Shown: positions 1 to 9,446 of the stretch, piece by piece
Layout: the number at the start of each line of letters is the position of its first letter
Position numbering within the stretch: position 1 is the stretch's first letter
From: Gracilariopsis chorda
Lineage: Eukaryota > Rhodophyta > Florideophyceae > Gracilariales > Gracilariaceae
Direction of reading: 5' to 3'
DNA length: 64,000 bases
Assembly: GCA_003194525.1 (NCBI GenBank)
Contig: NBIV01000343.1
Span: 1-64,000 of the forward strand
Made by a program: the position numbers and the translations under genes
Notes under the pieces: model-generated
Databases searched by the model: none
The model's input: only the letters and a program-made list of their open reading frames with translations
Told to the model about the DNA's origin: nothing

Positions 1-2
1 AA

Positions 3-1556
3 CTCGAGAAGACGGGACAAGGGCTACCTAAGTCTACCTCCGAAATGGTTCTGAGGGACCTGAGGGAAGCTGTTGAATCGGTGAACTCAACTAGGAAGCC
101 CGGAGCCCTTTCTAGCATCTTAAAGAAAGGGTTCGAATACATCCGGAAGAAGAATTGGATTGTGAAGGAATCAGACAAGAACCTAGGCCTGGTGCTTATG
201 CACAAAGAGGTATACTCCAACCTCGTAGAGGGGGAGTTAAGCAAGGGTGTATTCTCTGAAGTGAACTCATTTCCTTATGAGCAGATCTTCAGTAACCTTG
301 TGAGGCTTACCAGAATAGGTAAGCTACCTCAACAGGAAAGGGAACTGATTTTGGATGAGGCTAAGGAACGCCAAAGCCCCAACCCCTTCTATATCCTTCC
401 GAAGATCCACAAGTCCACACTTGGAAGCAGGCCTATAACCGCTCAATGTTCATTCATATTGAGTGGTTTATCTCAAAGGCTAAGCTCCGTCCTGAATGAG
501 GTTGTACAGAGTATCAGAGTTATCACTGTCAACAGCAAACAGGCCGTGCGGCAATTGGAACAGCTGTATCTGCCCAAAGACTGCATCTTCGTTACTTATG
601 ATGTCGAAAGATGTTACCCTAACATTGACATCGATGATGCATGCAGAACACTGGTGGAATTCTTGCCTCATATCTTCCAAACCCAGAACTTCTTCTGGGC
701 TCAAGTCCTACGCTTCATTATGAAGAACAACTTCATAACAGTGGAGGGGAAGACGTACAAGCAGGAAACTGGTACAGCAACAGGAACAGCAGTAGCTCCG
801 GCTTTTGCCAATCTGTACCTGTATTTCAAGTTCCAACCGATCTTCAGAAGATTTGCCAAGGATATCATCTTTCAGAGGCGCTATATTGACGATGGGTTTA
901 TGATTCTAAGGAGCATAGGTGACCCCCAAAAAATTTTGGGATACCTGAACGCTTCAACAAACCTATCACTCACATATGTAGTAAGCCCTGGAAGAGCGGT
1001 ATACCTTGATTTGGAAATCTACAAAGGAAAAAGGTTTTATAAGGAAAATCGTCTTGACTTGATGGTTTATACAAAACCGATCTCAAAATTCCTTTATCTT
1101 CATGGCAAATCAGACCATCCGGAACACGTCTTTATTGGTATTGTGAAAGGAGAAATGATTCGCTATCTCCGCAACACAAATTCTGAAGACGTATGGAAAA
1201 GGAAGGTAGCCTTTCTCTTTGGAAAGCTATCTAAACGAGGGTACACGAGGAAATCCCTGAAGGAAGCTATCAAGTATGTTAGCTATAAGGATCGGGAATC
1301 CTATCTTCAAAATGATAGGAAAAAGGAACCGTTCAACTCAGGCCCATTTGTGACATGCCAATTCCATCCAGGCGCAAGGAAAGCTTGGAAAAGGCTGTAC
1401 CAGTATGCTACATTTAAGTACATCTGGCCAGCCATCAAGGAACAGTGGCCCCACACGCTAATTCATTCAAGAGGCAAAACGGTGGCCAAGGCGATCATAT
1501 CGAGCAAGGAACAAACGAAGGAAGGCACCAGCAATGACATACAGCAAGACCTTTGA
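3..1556 (+). CDS. Penelope-like element reverse transcriptase, copy 1 (5' end outside window)
   Basis: This is the C-terminal 517 codons of the PLE polyprotein; the frame is already open at base 3 and ends in TGA. It carries the PLE fingerprint LPKIHK, motif A YDVERCYPNID, motif B GTATGTAVAPAFANLYL and catalytic motif C YIDD. The roughly 200 residues after the RT contain no GIY-YIG nuclease motif, as in the telomere-associated, endonuclease-deficient PLE class. The enzyme would copy PLE RNA onto a chromosomal 3' end. Compared with the intact copy at 9447-12035 it has amino-acid changes (for example VEFLPH against VECLPH, SKRGYTRKS against SQRGYTRKY) but no frameshift, so it is a diverged and possibly functional copy. 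Confidence 0.9.
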   Translation, partial: LEKTGQGLPKSTSEMVLRDLREAVESVNSTRKPGALSSILKKGFEYIRKKNWIVKESDKNLGLVLMHKEVYSNLVEGELSKGVFSEVNSFPYEQIFSNLVRLTRIGKLPQQERELILDEAKERQSPNPFYILPKIHKSTLGSRPITAQCSFILSGLSQRLSSVLNEVVQSIRVITVNSKQAVRQLEQLYLPKDCIFVTYDVERCYPNIDIDDACRTLVEFLPHIFQTQNFFWAQVLRFIMKNNFITVEGKTYKQETGTATGTAVAPAFANLYLYFKFQPIFRRFAKDIIFQRRYIDDGFMILRSIGDPQKILGYLNASTNLSLTYVVSPGRAVYLDLEIYKGKRFYKENRLDLMVYTKPISKFLYLHGKSDHPEHVFIGIVKGEMIRYLRNTNSEDVWKRKVAFLFGKLSKRGYTRKSLKEAIKYVSYKDRESYLQNDRKKEPFNSGPFVTCQFHPGARKAWKRLYQYATFKYIWPAIKEQWPHTLIHSRGKTVAKAIISSKEQTKEGTSNDIQQDL

Positions 1557-1946
1557 GTCCTGCGGGTCCTGCAGGTCCTTTAAGGCCTGCAAGGCCTAGG
1601 TTTCATAGCTGTAATACGTAGAGCAGTGAGTAGAATAGGTCTATATAAGGGCTACCCGCCTAGCGGAATCCCTTCTCCCCTCATCTCTCCTCACCACCAA
1701 CCGAGGCACTGATGAGTCATAAAGACGAAAGCGCTCTGCCAAGTCAACTGTCTAAGCCTTTAAGCCGTCTCTCTCCCTTCCCTTTAGCCGTCTCTCTCCC
1801 TTCCTTTCCCTCCTCTCCCCCTCCCTCCTTTTCCCTCACCGCGAAGCGACGCCGCACATCCCCACCGCAACATTTCAACCTAAAAACCCCTTTTGCGGGA
1901 CAGTTGCCGTCGCCAGTCTCTTCTCAGCCATCCGCCACCCTCTACC
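1557..1946 (+). promoter_or_regulatory. PLE pLTR/5'UTR module between copies 1 and 2
   Basis: This module follows one RT stop codon and leads into the next ORF. In order it holds a hairpin just after the stop (TGCAGG..CCTGCA, near 1569-1590), a TATA box (TATATAAG, 1643-1650), a hammerhead ribozyme, a long pyrimidine-rich tract (about 1750-1840), a telomere-like tract CCTAAAAACCCC (1879-1890) and the next start codon at 1947 in a good context (ACCATGG). Sharing one module between head-to-tail copies is typical of tandem PLEs. That the TATA box drives transcription is inference. Confidence 0.75.
1705..1740 (+). ncRNA. Type I hammerhead ribozyme (PLE copy 1/2 junction)
   Basis: Stem I is GGCA (1705-1708) pairing with TGCC (1737-1740). 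The core CTGATGA is at 1709-1715. Stem II is GTC (1716-1718) with GAC (1724-1726) around a 5-nt loop. The core GAA is at 1727-1729. Stem III is the loopless palindrome AGCGCT (1730-1735). The residue before the scissile bond is C1736, so predicted cleavage is between 1736 and 1737. Hammerheads in PLEs are established, and such minimal stems III favour a dimeric ribozyme. Confidence 0.85.
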
Positions 1947-4535
1947 ATGGCTCCCGGCACCCGTTCGGCTTCCAACGCCGCTTCGAACGACGGGATTTAC
2001 AGCTCGATTGAGGAGCACCTTCACACCGTCACTGCACCCCTCGGCAAACGGATAGAAGATATTGAGAAGAAGATTGCCTCTCGCCGCGTCGTTCTGAATC
2101 AGCACTCTGAACATCGACGAAATGGAACGCTGCCGAAAGGGTTTGTGGCGCCGCGAATGCCACAAATCCCAGCGACCATGGCGAATGAATTCCGTGAGAA
2201 GTTTGACTCCCTGGCTGAAAAATTCACAAAGGATGTACTCGATGTCGCCATCGTACTCCGAAACAAAGAAGTGAATCAGCTTCAGGCCGAGAAGGATCAG
2301 ATCGTCAAAGACACCAAGGAAAAAGTCCACGAGGCACTCACTTATGCCGCAGGACTCCTTGACGATCTCCAACCCTCGGGTATCCCCTCCCTGGTCCAAC
2401 GCTATATGACCAACTTTCTAAACCAACTCCAGGAGCAGAAAAGGGATAACGATGTCGCTTCAGTCTTCAAGGACTTTGTCACCAGAGAGAAGAAAGCAGC
2501 GGACCTCCTGAAGAATGCTGCTGCCGAGGCCGATGAAGTGGAGGCTCCTGAAGGAGTCGATCGGCTGCGCAAGGAGGTCCATTCAATGAAGAAGGAGATA
2601 GCTGCTCTCCGCTCTGGGAAGGCCAAGGATACCCCTAAAGGGAATAAAAAACCTCAAGGGAAGGAGCTAAAGCCCCTAAAACCCCTAAAGCCCCTAAACC
2701 GGGTAAGGGTAAATCCAAGGCCGGACCGTCCAAGAAGAACAAGTCGAAAAAACGGGCAAGGCGCTCCAGAACGGGGCGCCAAAGCAAACTAAACCGTACT
2801 AGACCACGGAAGCCCCGCTCTTCCCAGTCCAACGAAGTGAAGTTCAACACTCCTATTGGCATCCCGATTGAAGAAGTACCGTACTGTGTACGAAGAGTTC
2901 TCTCTGTTGGTGGTGGATTTGCCATAAGGACTTCACTCAAGGACTGCCTCAACGAAGCTATCTCCAAGCTTCCTGGGAAACTCGAGAAGACGGGACAAGG
3001 GCTACCTAAGTCTACCTCCGAAATGGTTCTGAGGGACCTGAGGGAAGCTGTTGAATCGGTGAACTCAACTAGGAAGCCCGGAGCCCTTTCTAGCATCTTA
3101 AAGAAAGGGTTCGAATACATCCGGAAGAAGAATTGGATTGTGAAGGAATCAGACAAGAACCTAGGCCTGGTGCTTATGCACAAAGAGGTATACTCCAACC
3201 TCGTAGAGGGGAGTTAAGCAAGGGTGTATTCTCTGAAGTGAACTCATTTCCTTATGAGCAGATCTTCAGTAACCTTGTGAGGCTTACCAGAATAGGTAAG
3301 CTACCTCAACAGGAAAGGGAACTGATTTTGGATGAGGCTAAGGAACGCCAAAGCCCCAACCCCTTCTATATCCTTCCGAAGATCCACAAGTCCACACTTG
3401 GAAGCAGGCCTATAACCGCTCAATGTTCATTCATATTGAGTGGTTTATCTCAAAGGCTAAGCTCCGTCCTGAATGAGGTTGTACAGAGTATCAGAGTTAT
3501 CACTGTCAACAGCAAACAGGCCGTGCGGCAATTGGAACAGCTGTATCTGCCCAAAGACTGCATCTTCGTTACTCTATGATGTCGAAAGATGTTACCCTAA
3601 CATTGACATCGATGATGCATGCAGAACACTGGTGGAATGCTTGCCTCATATCTTCCAAACCCAGAACTTCTTCTGGGCTCAAGTCCTACGCTTCATTATG
3701 AAGAGACAACTTCATAACAGTGGACGGGAAGACGTACAAGCAGGAAACTGGTACAGCAACAGGAACAGCAGTAGCTCCGGCTTTTGCCAATCTGTACCTG
3801 TATTTCAAGTTCCAACCGATCTTCAGAAGATTTGCCAAGGATATCATCTTTCAGAGGCGCTATATTGACGATGGGTTTATGATTCTAAGGAGCATAGGTG
3901 ACCCCCAAAAAATTTTGGGATACCTGAACGCTTCAACAAACCTATCACTCACATATGTAGTAAGCCCTGGAAGAGCGGTATACCTTGATTTGGAAATCTA
4001 CAAAGGAAAAAGGTTTTATAAGGAAAATCGTCTTGACTTGATGGTTTATACAAAACCAATCTCAAAATTCCTTTTATCTCCATGGCAAATCAGACCATCC
4101 GGAACACGTCTTTATTGGTATTGTGAAAGGAGAAATGATTCGCTATCTCCGCAACACAAACTCTGAAGACGTATGGAAAAGGAAGGTAGCCTTTCTCTTT
4201 GGAAAGCTATCTCAACGAGGGTACACGAGGAAATACCTAAAGGAAGCTATCAAGTATGTTAGCTATAAGGATCGGGAATCCTATCTTCAAAATGATAGGA
4301 AAAAGGAACCGTTCAACCCAGGCCCATTTGTGACATGCCAATTCCATCCAGGCGCAAGGAAAGCTTGGAAAAGGCTGTACCAGTATGCTACATTGAAGTA
4401 CATTCTGGCCAGCCATCAAGGAACAGTGGCCCCACACGCTAATTCATTCAAGAGGCAAAACGGTGGCCAAGGCGATCATATCGAGCAAGGAACAAACGAA
4501 GGAAGGCACCAGCAATGACATACAGCAAGACCTTG
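1947..4535 (+). pseudogene. Penelope-like element polyprotein, copy 2, frameshifted
   Basis: This is full-length when aligned to the intact copy at 9447-12035. The N-terminal frame runs 1947-2792. It is then broken by single-base indels: one C lost near 2653, one G lost near 3210, and others near 3575, 3704, 4073 and 4405. The RT motifs are spread over three frames. Substitutions relative to the intact copy are rare, so the damage is almost purely 1-nt indels. This could be recent decay or uncorrected long-read errors in a near-identical array. Confidence 0.85.
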
Positions 4536-4683
4536 AGTCCTGCGGGTCCCTGCAGGTCCTTTAAGGTCTGCAAGGCCTAGGTGTCATAGCTGTAATACGT
4601 AGAGCAGTGAGTAGAATAGGTCTATATAAGGGCTACCCGCCTAGCGGAATCCCTTTCCCCTCATCTCTCCTCACCACCAACGA

Positions 4684-4727
4684 GGCACTGATGAGTCATA
4701 AACGAGATCAGTCAAAAGCGCTCTTCC
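4684..4727 (+). ncRNA. Degenerate hammerhead ribozyme
   Basis: GGCA and CTGATGAGTCATAAA are retained. The stem II 3' arm and the core GAA are replaced by an unrelated insertion, and the TGCC arm of stem I is lost (CTCTTCC). It should not cleave. Confidence 0.6.
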
Positions 4728-4932
4728 CCCCTGCGAAGGAGGACATCCCACCGCACTTAACTCTAAGCCCCCGCTTCTCTTCGGGCCTGCCACCGTATAT
4801 CCCGTGGCCCCGACTACATCCCTTTCCTCCTCCGCAGGCCTTCTGCACCCTAGGTGTTCATGCTGCATACGAGGCCACGTGAGTGAAAGCGTCTATATAA
4901 GCTACCTAGCGAACATCTCTCCTACCAAACGA

Positions 4933-4966
4933 GCACTGATGAGTCATAAAGACAAAGCGCTCTGCC
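4933..4966 (+). ncRNA. Damaged hammerhead ribozyme (core G lost)
   Basis: The layout matches the intact copies, but one G of stem I is missing and the core reads GAC-AAA instead of GAC-GAAA. The catalytic-core guanosine is therefore deleted. Inactive by inference. Confidence 0.65.
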
Positions 4967-5172
4967 CAGTCAACTGTCTAAGCCTTAAGCGTCTCTCTCC
5001 CTTCCCTTTCCCCTTCCCCGCCCCCTTCCCTTTCCCTCCTCCCCCCTCCCTCCTTTTCCCTCACCGCGAAGCGACGCCGCACATCCCCACCGCAACATTT
5101 CAACCCTAAAAACCCCTTTTGCGGGACAGTTGCCGTCGCCAGTCTCTTCTCAGCCATCCGCCACCCTTTACC

Positions 5173-7766
5173 ATGGCTCCCGGCACCCGTTCGGCTTCCA
5201 ACGCCGCTTCGAACGACGGGATTTACAGCTCGAATTGAGGAGCACCTTCACACCGTCACTGCACCCCTCGGCAAACGGATAGAAGATATTGAGAAGAAGA
5301 TTGCCTCTCGCCGCGTCGTTCTGAATCAGCACTCTGAAACATCGACGAAATGGAACGCTGCCGAAAGGGTTTGTGGCGCCGCGAATGCCACAAATCCCAG
5401 CGACCATGGCGAATGAATTCCGTGAGAAGTTTGACTCCCTGGCTGAAAAATTCACAAAGGATGTACTCGATGTCGCCATCGTACTCCGAAACAAAGAAGT
5501 GAATCAGCTTCAGGCCGAGAAGGATCAGATCGTCAAAGACACCAAGGAAAAAGTCCACGAGGCACTCACTTATGCCGCAGGACTCCTTGACGATCTCCAA
5601 CCCTCGGGTATCCCCTCCCTGGTCCAACGCTATCATGACCAACTTTCTAAACCAACTCCAGGAGCAGAAAAGGGATAACGATGTCGCTTCAGTCTTCAAG
5701 GACTTTGTCACCAGAGAGAAGAAAGCAGCGACCTCCTGAAGAATGCTGCTGCCGAGGCCGATGAAGTGGAGGCTCCTGAAGGAGTCGATCGGCTGCGCAA
5801 GGAGGTCCATTCAATGAAGAAGGAGATAGCTGCTCTCCGCTCTGGGAAGGCCAAGGATACCCCTAAAGGGAATAAAAAACCCTCAAGGGAAGGAGCTAAA
5901 GCCCCTAAAACCCCTAAAGCCCTAAACCGGGTAAGGGTAAATCCAAGGCCGGACCGTCCAAGAAGAACAAGTCGAAAAACGGGCAAGGCGCTCCAGAACG
6001 GGGCGCCAAAGCAAACTAAACCGTACTAGACCACGGAAGCCCCGCTCTTCCAGTCCAACGAAGTGAAGTTCAACACTCCTATTGGCATCCCGATTGAAGA
6101 AGTACCGTACTGTGTACGAAGAGTTCTCTCTGTTGGTGGTGGATTTGCCATAAGGACTTCACTCAAGGACTGCCTCAACGAAGCTATCTCCAAGCTTCCT
6201 GGGAAACTCGAGAAGACGGGACAAGGGCTACCTAAGTCTACCTCCGAAATGGTTCTGAGGGACCTGAGGGAAGCTGTTGAATCGGTGAACTCAACTAGAA
6301 GCCCGGAGCCCTTTCTAGCATCTTAAAGAAAGGGTTCGAATACATCCGGAAGAAGAATTGGATTGGTGAAGGAATCAGACAAGAACCTAGGCCTGGTGCT
6401 TATGCACAAAGAGGATATACTCCAACCTCGTAGAGGGGGAGTTAAGCAAGGGTGTATTCTCTGAAGTGAACTCATTTCCTTATGAGCAGATCTTCAGTAA
6501 CCTTGTGAGGCTTACCAGAATAGGTAAGCTACCTCAACAGGAAAGGGAACTGATTTTGGATGAGGCTAAGGAACGCCAAAGCCCCAACCCCTTCTATATC
6601 CTTCCGAAGATCCACAAGTCCACACTTGGAAGCAGGCCTATAACCGCTCAATGTTCATTCATATTGAGTGGTTTATCTTCAAAGGCTAAGCTCCGTCCTG
6701 AATGAGGTTGTACAGAGTATCAGAGTTATCACTGTCAACAGCAAACAGGCGTGCGGCAATTGGAACAGCTGTATCTGCCCAAAGACTGCATCTTCGTTAC
6801 TTATGATGTCGAAAGATGTTTACCCTAACATTGACATCGATGATGCATGCAGAACACTGGTGAATGCTTGCCTCATATCTTCCAAACCCAGAACTTCTTC
6901 TGGGCTCAAGTCCTACGCTTCATTATGAAGAACAACTTCATAACAGTGGACGGGAAGACGTACAAGCAGGAAACTGGTACAGGCAACAGGAACAGCAGTA
7001 GCTCCGGCTTTTGCCAATCTGTACCTGTATTTCAAGTTCCAACCGATCTTCAGAAGATTTGCCAAGGATATCATCTTTCAGAGGCGCTATAATTGACGAT
7101 GGGTTTATGATTCTAAGGAGCATAGGTGACCCCCAAAAAATTTTTGGGATACCTGAACGCTTCAACAAACCTATCACTCACATATGTAGTAAGCCTGGAA
7201 GAGCGGTATTACCTTGATTTGGAAATCTACAAAGGAAAAAGGTTTTATAAGGAAAATCGTCTTGACTTGATGGTTTATACAAAACCAATCTCAAAATTCC
7301 TTTATCTCCATGGCAAATCAGACCATCCGGAACACGTCTTTATTGGTATTGTGAAAGGAGAAATGATTCGCTATCTCCGCAACACAAACTCTGAAGACGT
7401 ATGGAAAAGGAAGGTAGCCTTTCTCTTTGGAAAGCTATCTCAACGAGGGTACACGAGGAAATACCTAAAGGAAGCTATCAAGTATGTTAGCTATAAGGAT
7501 CGGGAATCCTATCTTCAAAATGATAGGAAAAAGGAACCGTTCAACCCAGGCCCATTTGTGACATGCCAATTCCATCCAGGCGCAAGGAAAGCTTGGAAAA
7601 GGCTGTACCAGTATGCTACATTGAAGTACATCTGGCCAGCCATCAAGGAACAGTGGCCCCACACGCTAATTCATTCAAGAGGCAAAAACGGTGGCCAAGG
7701 CGATCATATCGAGCAAGGAACAAACGAAGGAAGGCACCAGCAATGAACATACAGCAAGACCTTTGA
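5173..7766 (+). pseudogene. Penelope-like element polyprotein, copy 3, heavily frameshifted
   Basis: This is full-length relative to the intact copy and starts at ATG 5173 in the same ACCATGG context. More than a dozen single-base insertions or deletions (for example near 5234, 5338, 5634, 6299, 6413, 6751, 6862, 7091 and 7195) cut the reading frame. The RT motifs, including YIDD-region and GTATGTAVAP-region DNA, are recognisable. Substitutions are few, so the copy looks young despite its broken frame. Confidence 0.85.
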
Positions 7767-8078
7767 GTCCTGCGGGTCCTGCAGGTCCTTTAAGGTCTGC
7801 AAGGCCTAGGTGTCATAGCTGTAATACGTAGAGCAGTGAGTAGAATAGGTCTATATAAGGGCTACCCGCCTAGCGGAATCCCTTCTCCCCTCATCTCTCC
7901 TCACCACCAACCGAGGCACTGATGAGTCATAAAGACGAAAGCGCTCTGCCCAAGTCAACTGTCTAAGCCTTAAGCCGTCTCTCTCCCTTCCCTTTCCCCT
8001 TCCCCGCCCCCTTCCCTTTCCCTCCTCCCCCCTCCCTCCTTTTCCCTCACCGCGAAGCGACGCCGCACATCCCCACCC
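7767..8078 (+). promoter_or_regulatory. PLE pLTR ending at a telomeric repeat junction
   Basis: It contains the post-stop hairpin, TATA box (about 7853-7860), an intact hammerhead and the pyrimidine tract. Homology stops at CACATCCCCACC (about 8078), just before the usual GCAACATTTC and the telomere-like tract, and telomeric repeats follow. This is a 3' junction of a PLE with telomeric DNA, slightly short of the usual site. Confidence 0.7.
7915..7950 (+). ncRNA. Type I hammerhead ribozyme (after PLE copy 3)
   Basis: Same core and stems as the 1705-1740 copy, with no change in conserved positions. Predicted cleavage is after C7946. Confidence 0.85.
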
Positions 8079-8625
8079 CAAAAAACCCTAAAAACCCCTA
8101 AAAAACCCTAAAAACCCCTAAAAACCCCTAAAAAACCCCTAAAAACCCCTAAAAAACCCCTAAAAAAAAAAAAAAAAAAAAAAAAAACCCCTAAAAACCC
8201 CTAAAAAAAAAAAAAAAAAAAAAACTAAAAACCCTAAAAAAAAAAAAAAAAAAAACCCCTAAAAAAAAAAAAAAACCCCTAAAAAAAAAAAAAAAAAAAA
8301 AACCCCTAAAAACCCTAAAAACCCCTAAAAACCCCTAAAAAAAAAAAAAAAAAAACCCCTAAAAAAAAAAAAAAACCCCTAAAAACCCCTAAAAAAAAAA
8401 AAAAACCCCTAAAAAACCCTAAAAAACCCCTAAAAACCCCTAAAAATCCCTAAAAACCCCTAAAAAACCCCTAAAATCCCCTAAAATCCCCTAAAAACCC
8501 CTAAAAACCCCCCTAAAATCCCCTAAAAACCCCTAAAACCCTAAAATCCCCTAAAACCCCTAAAATCCCCTAAAATCCCTAAAAACCCCTAAAAAAACCC
8601 TAAAAACCCCTAAAAACCCCTAAAA
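8079..8625 (+). repeat. Telomeric-type repeat block CCCCTAAAA(A/T)n inside the PLE array
   Basis: About 547 bp of CCCCTAAAA, CCCCTAAAAA, CCCTAAAAA and CCCCTAAAAT units. Between 8160 and 8410 several A-runs lengthen to 15-26 nt. The C-rich strand reads left to right, so the chromosome end lies to the left. The block abuts a PLE 3' side on its left and a 5'-truncated PLE on its right (CCCCTAAAAC then the RT fragment). That fits telomere repeats being added to an eroded or truncated end, with later PLEs attaching outside it. The long A-runs may be assembly artefacts. Confidence 0.9.
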
Positions 8626-9055
8626 CGTCTTTATTGGTATTGTGAAAGGAGAAATGATTCGCTATCTCCGCAACACAAACTCTGAAGACGTATGGAAAAG
8701 GAAGGTAGCCTTTCTCTTTGGAAAGCTATCTCAACGAGGGTACACGAGGAAATACCTAAAGGAAGCTATCAAGTATGTTAGCTATAAGGATCGGGAATCC
8801 TATCTTCAAAATGATAGGAAAAAGGAACCGTTCAACCCAGGCCCATTTGTGACATGCCAATTCCATCCAGGCGCAAGGAAAGCTTGGAAAAGGCTGTACC
8901 AGTATGCTACATTGAAGTACATCTGGCCAGCCATCAAGGAACAGTGGCCCCACACGCTAATTCATTCAAGAGGCAAAACGGTGGCCAAGGCGATCATATC
9001 GAGCAAGGAACAAACGAAGGAAGGCACCAGCAATGACATACAGCAAGACCTTTGA
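8626..9055 (+). pseudogene. 5'-truncated Penelope-like element (RT C-terminus only), copy 4
   Basis: The last roughly 140 codons of the PLE ORF, in frame to the TGA at 9053-9055. It is truncated at GTCTTTATTGG directly after telomeric repeats. Its sequence matches the intact copy very closely. The 5' truncation lies on the chromosome-terminal side, the expected outcome of incomplete reverse transcription or end erosion followed by repeat addition. Not functional alone. Confidence 0.85.
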
Positions 9056-9446
9056 GTCCTGCGGGTCCTGCAGGTCCTTTAAGGTCTGCAAGGCCTAGGT
9101 GTCATAGCTGTAATACGTAGAGCAGTGAGTAGAATAGGTCTATATAAGGGCTACCCGCCTAGCGGAATCCCTTCTCCCCTCATCTCTCCTCACCACCAAC
9201 CGAGGCACTGATGAGTCATAAAGACGAAAGCGCTCTGCCCAAGTCAACTGTCTAAGCCTTAAGCCGTCTCTCTCCCTTCCCTTTCCCCTTCCCCGCCCCC
9301 TTCCCTTTCCCTCCTCCCCCCTCCCTCCTTTTCCCTCACCGCGAAGCGACGCCGCACATCCCCACCGCAACATTTCAACCTAAAAACCCCTTTTGCGGGA
9401 CAGTTGCCGTCGCCAGTCTCTTCTCAGCCATCCGCCACCCTTTACC
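9056..9446 (+). promoter_or_regulatory. PLE pLTR/5'UTR upstream of the intact copy
   Basis: This is the best reference module: post-stop hairpin, TATA box (9141-9148), intact hammerhead, pyrimidine tract (about 9265-9335), telomere-like CCTAAAAACCCC (9379-9390) and the start codon at 9447. The order promoter, ribozyme, telomere-like tract, ORF puts the telomere-like tract in the RNA 5' leader. In tandem read-through RNAs it would also lie in the 3' tail. Confidence 0.75.
9204..9239 (+). ncRNA. Type I hammerhead ribozyme (upstream of intact PLE)
   Basis: Fully consensus core (CTGATGA, GAAA, scissile-side C) with the same 4-bp stem I, 3-bp stem II and palindromic stem III as the 1705-1740 copy. 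Predicted cleavage is after C9235. Confidence 0.87.

Larger units (their letters stand above)
4536..5172 (+). promoter_or_regulatory. Doubled, partly diverged PLE pLTR modules between copies 2 and 3
   Basis: Two pLTR starts lie in tandem. The first has a TATA box at about 4623-4630 and a damaged hammerhead; its 4730-4880 part does not match the other modules. The second has a TATA box near 4893-4900, a damaged hammerhead, the pyrimidine tract and the telomere-like tract (about 5105-5117). The first module may come from a different PLE subfamily whose body is missing here. Confidence 0.65.

Noticed and set aside
480-704. Short minus-strand frame recurring in each PLE copy
   Set aside because: It lies wholly antisense to the conserved RT core and is explained by its codon composition.
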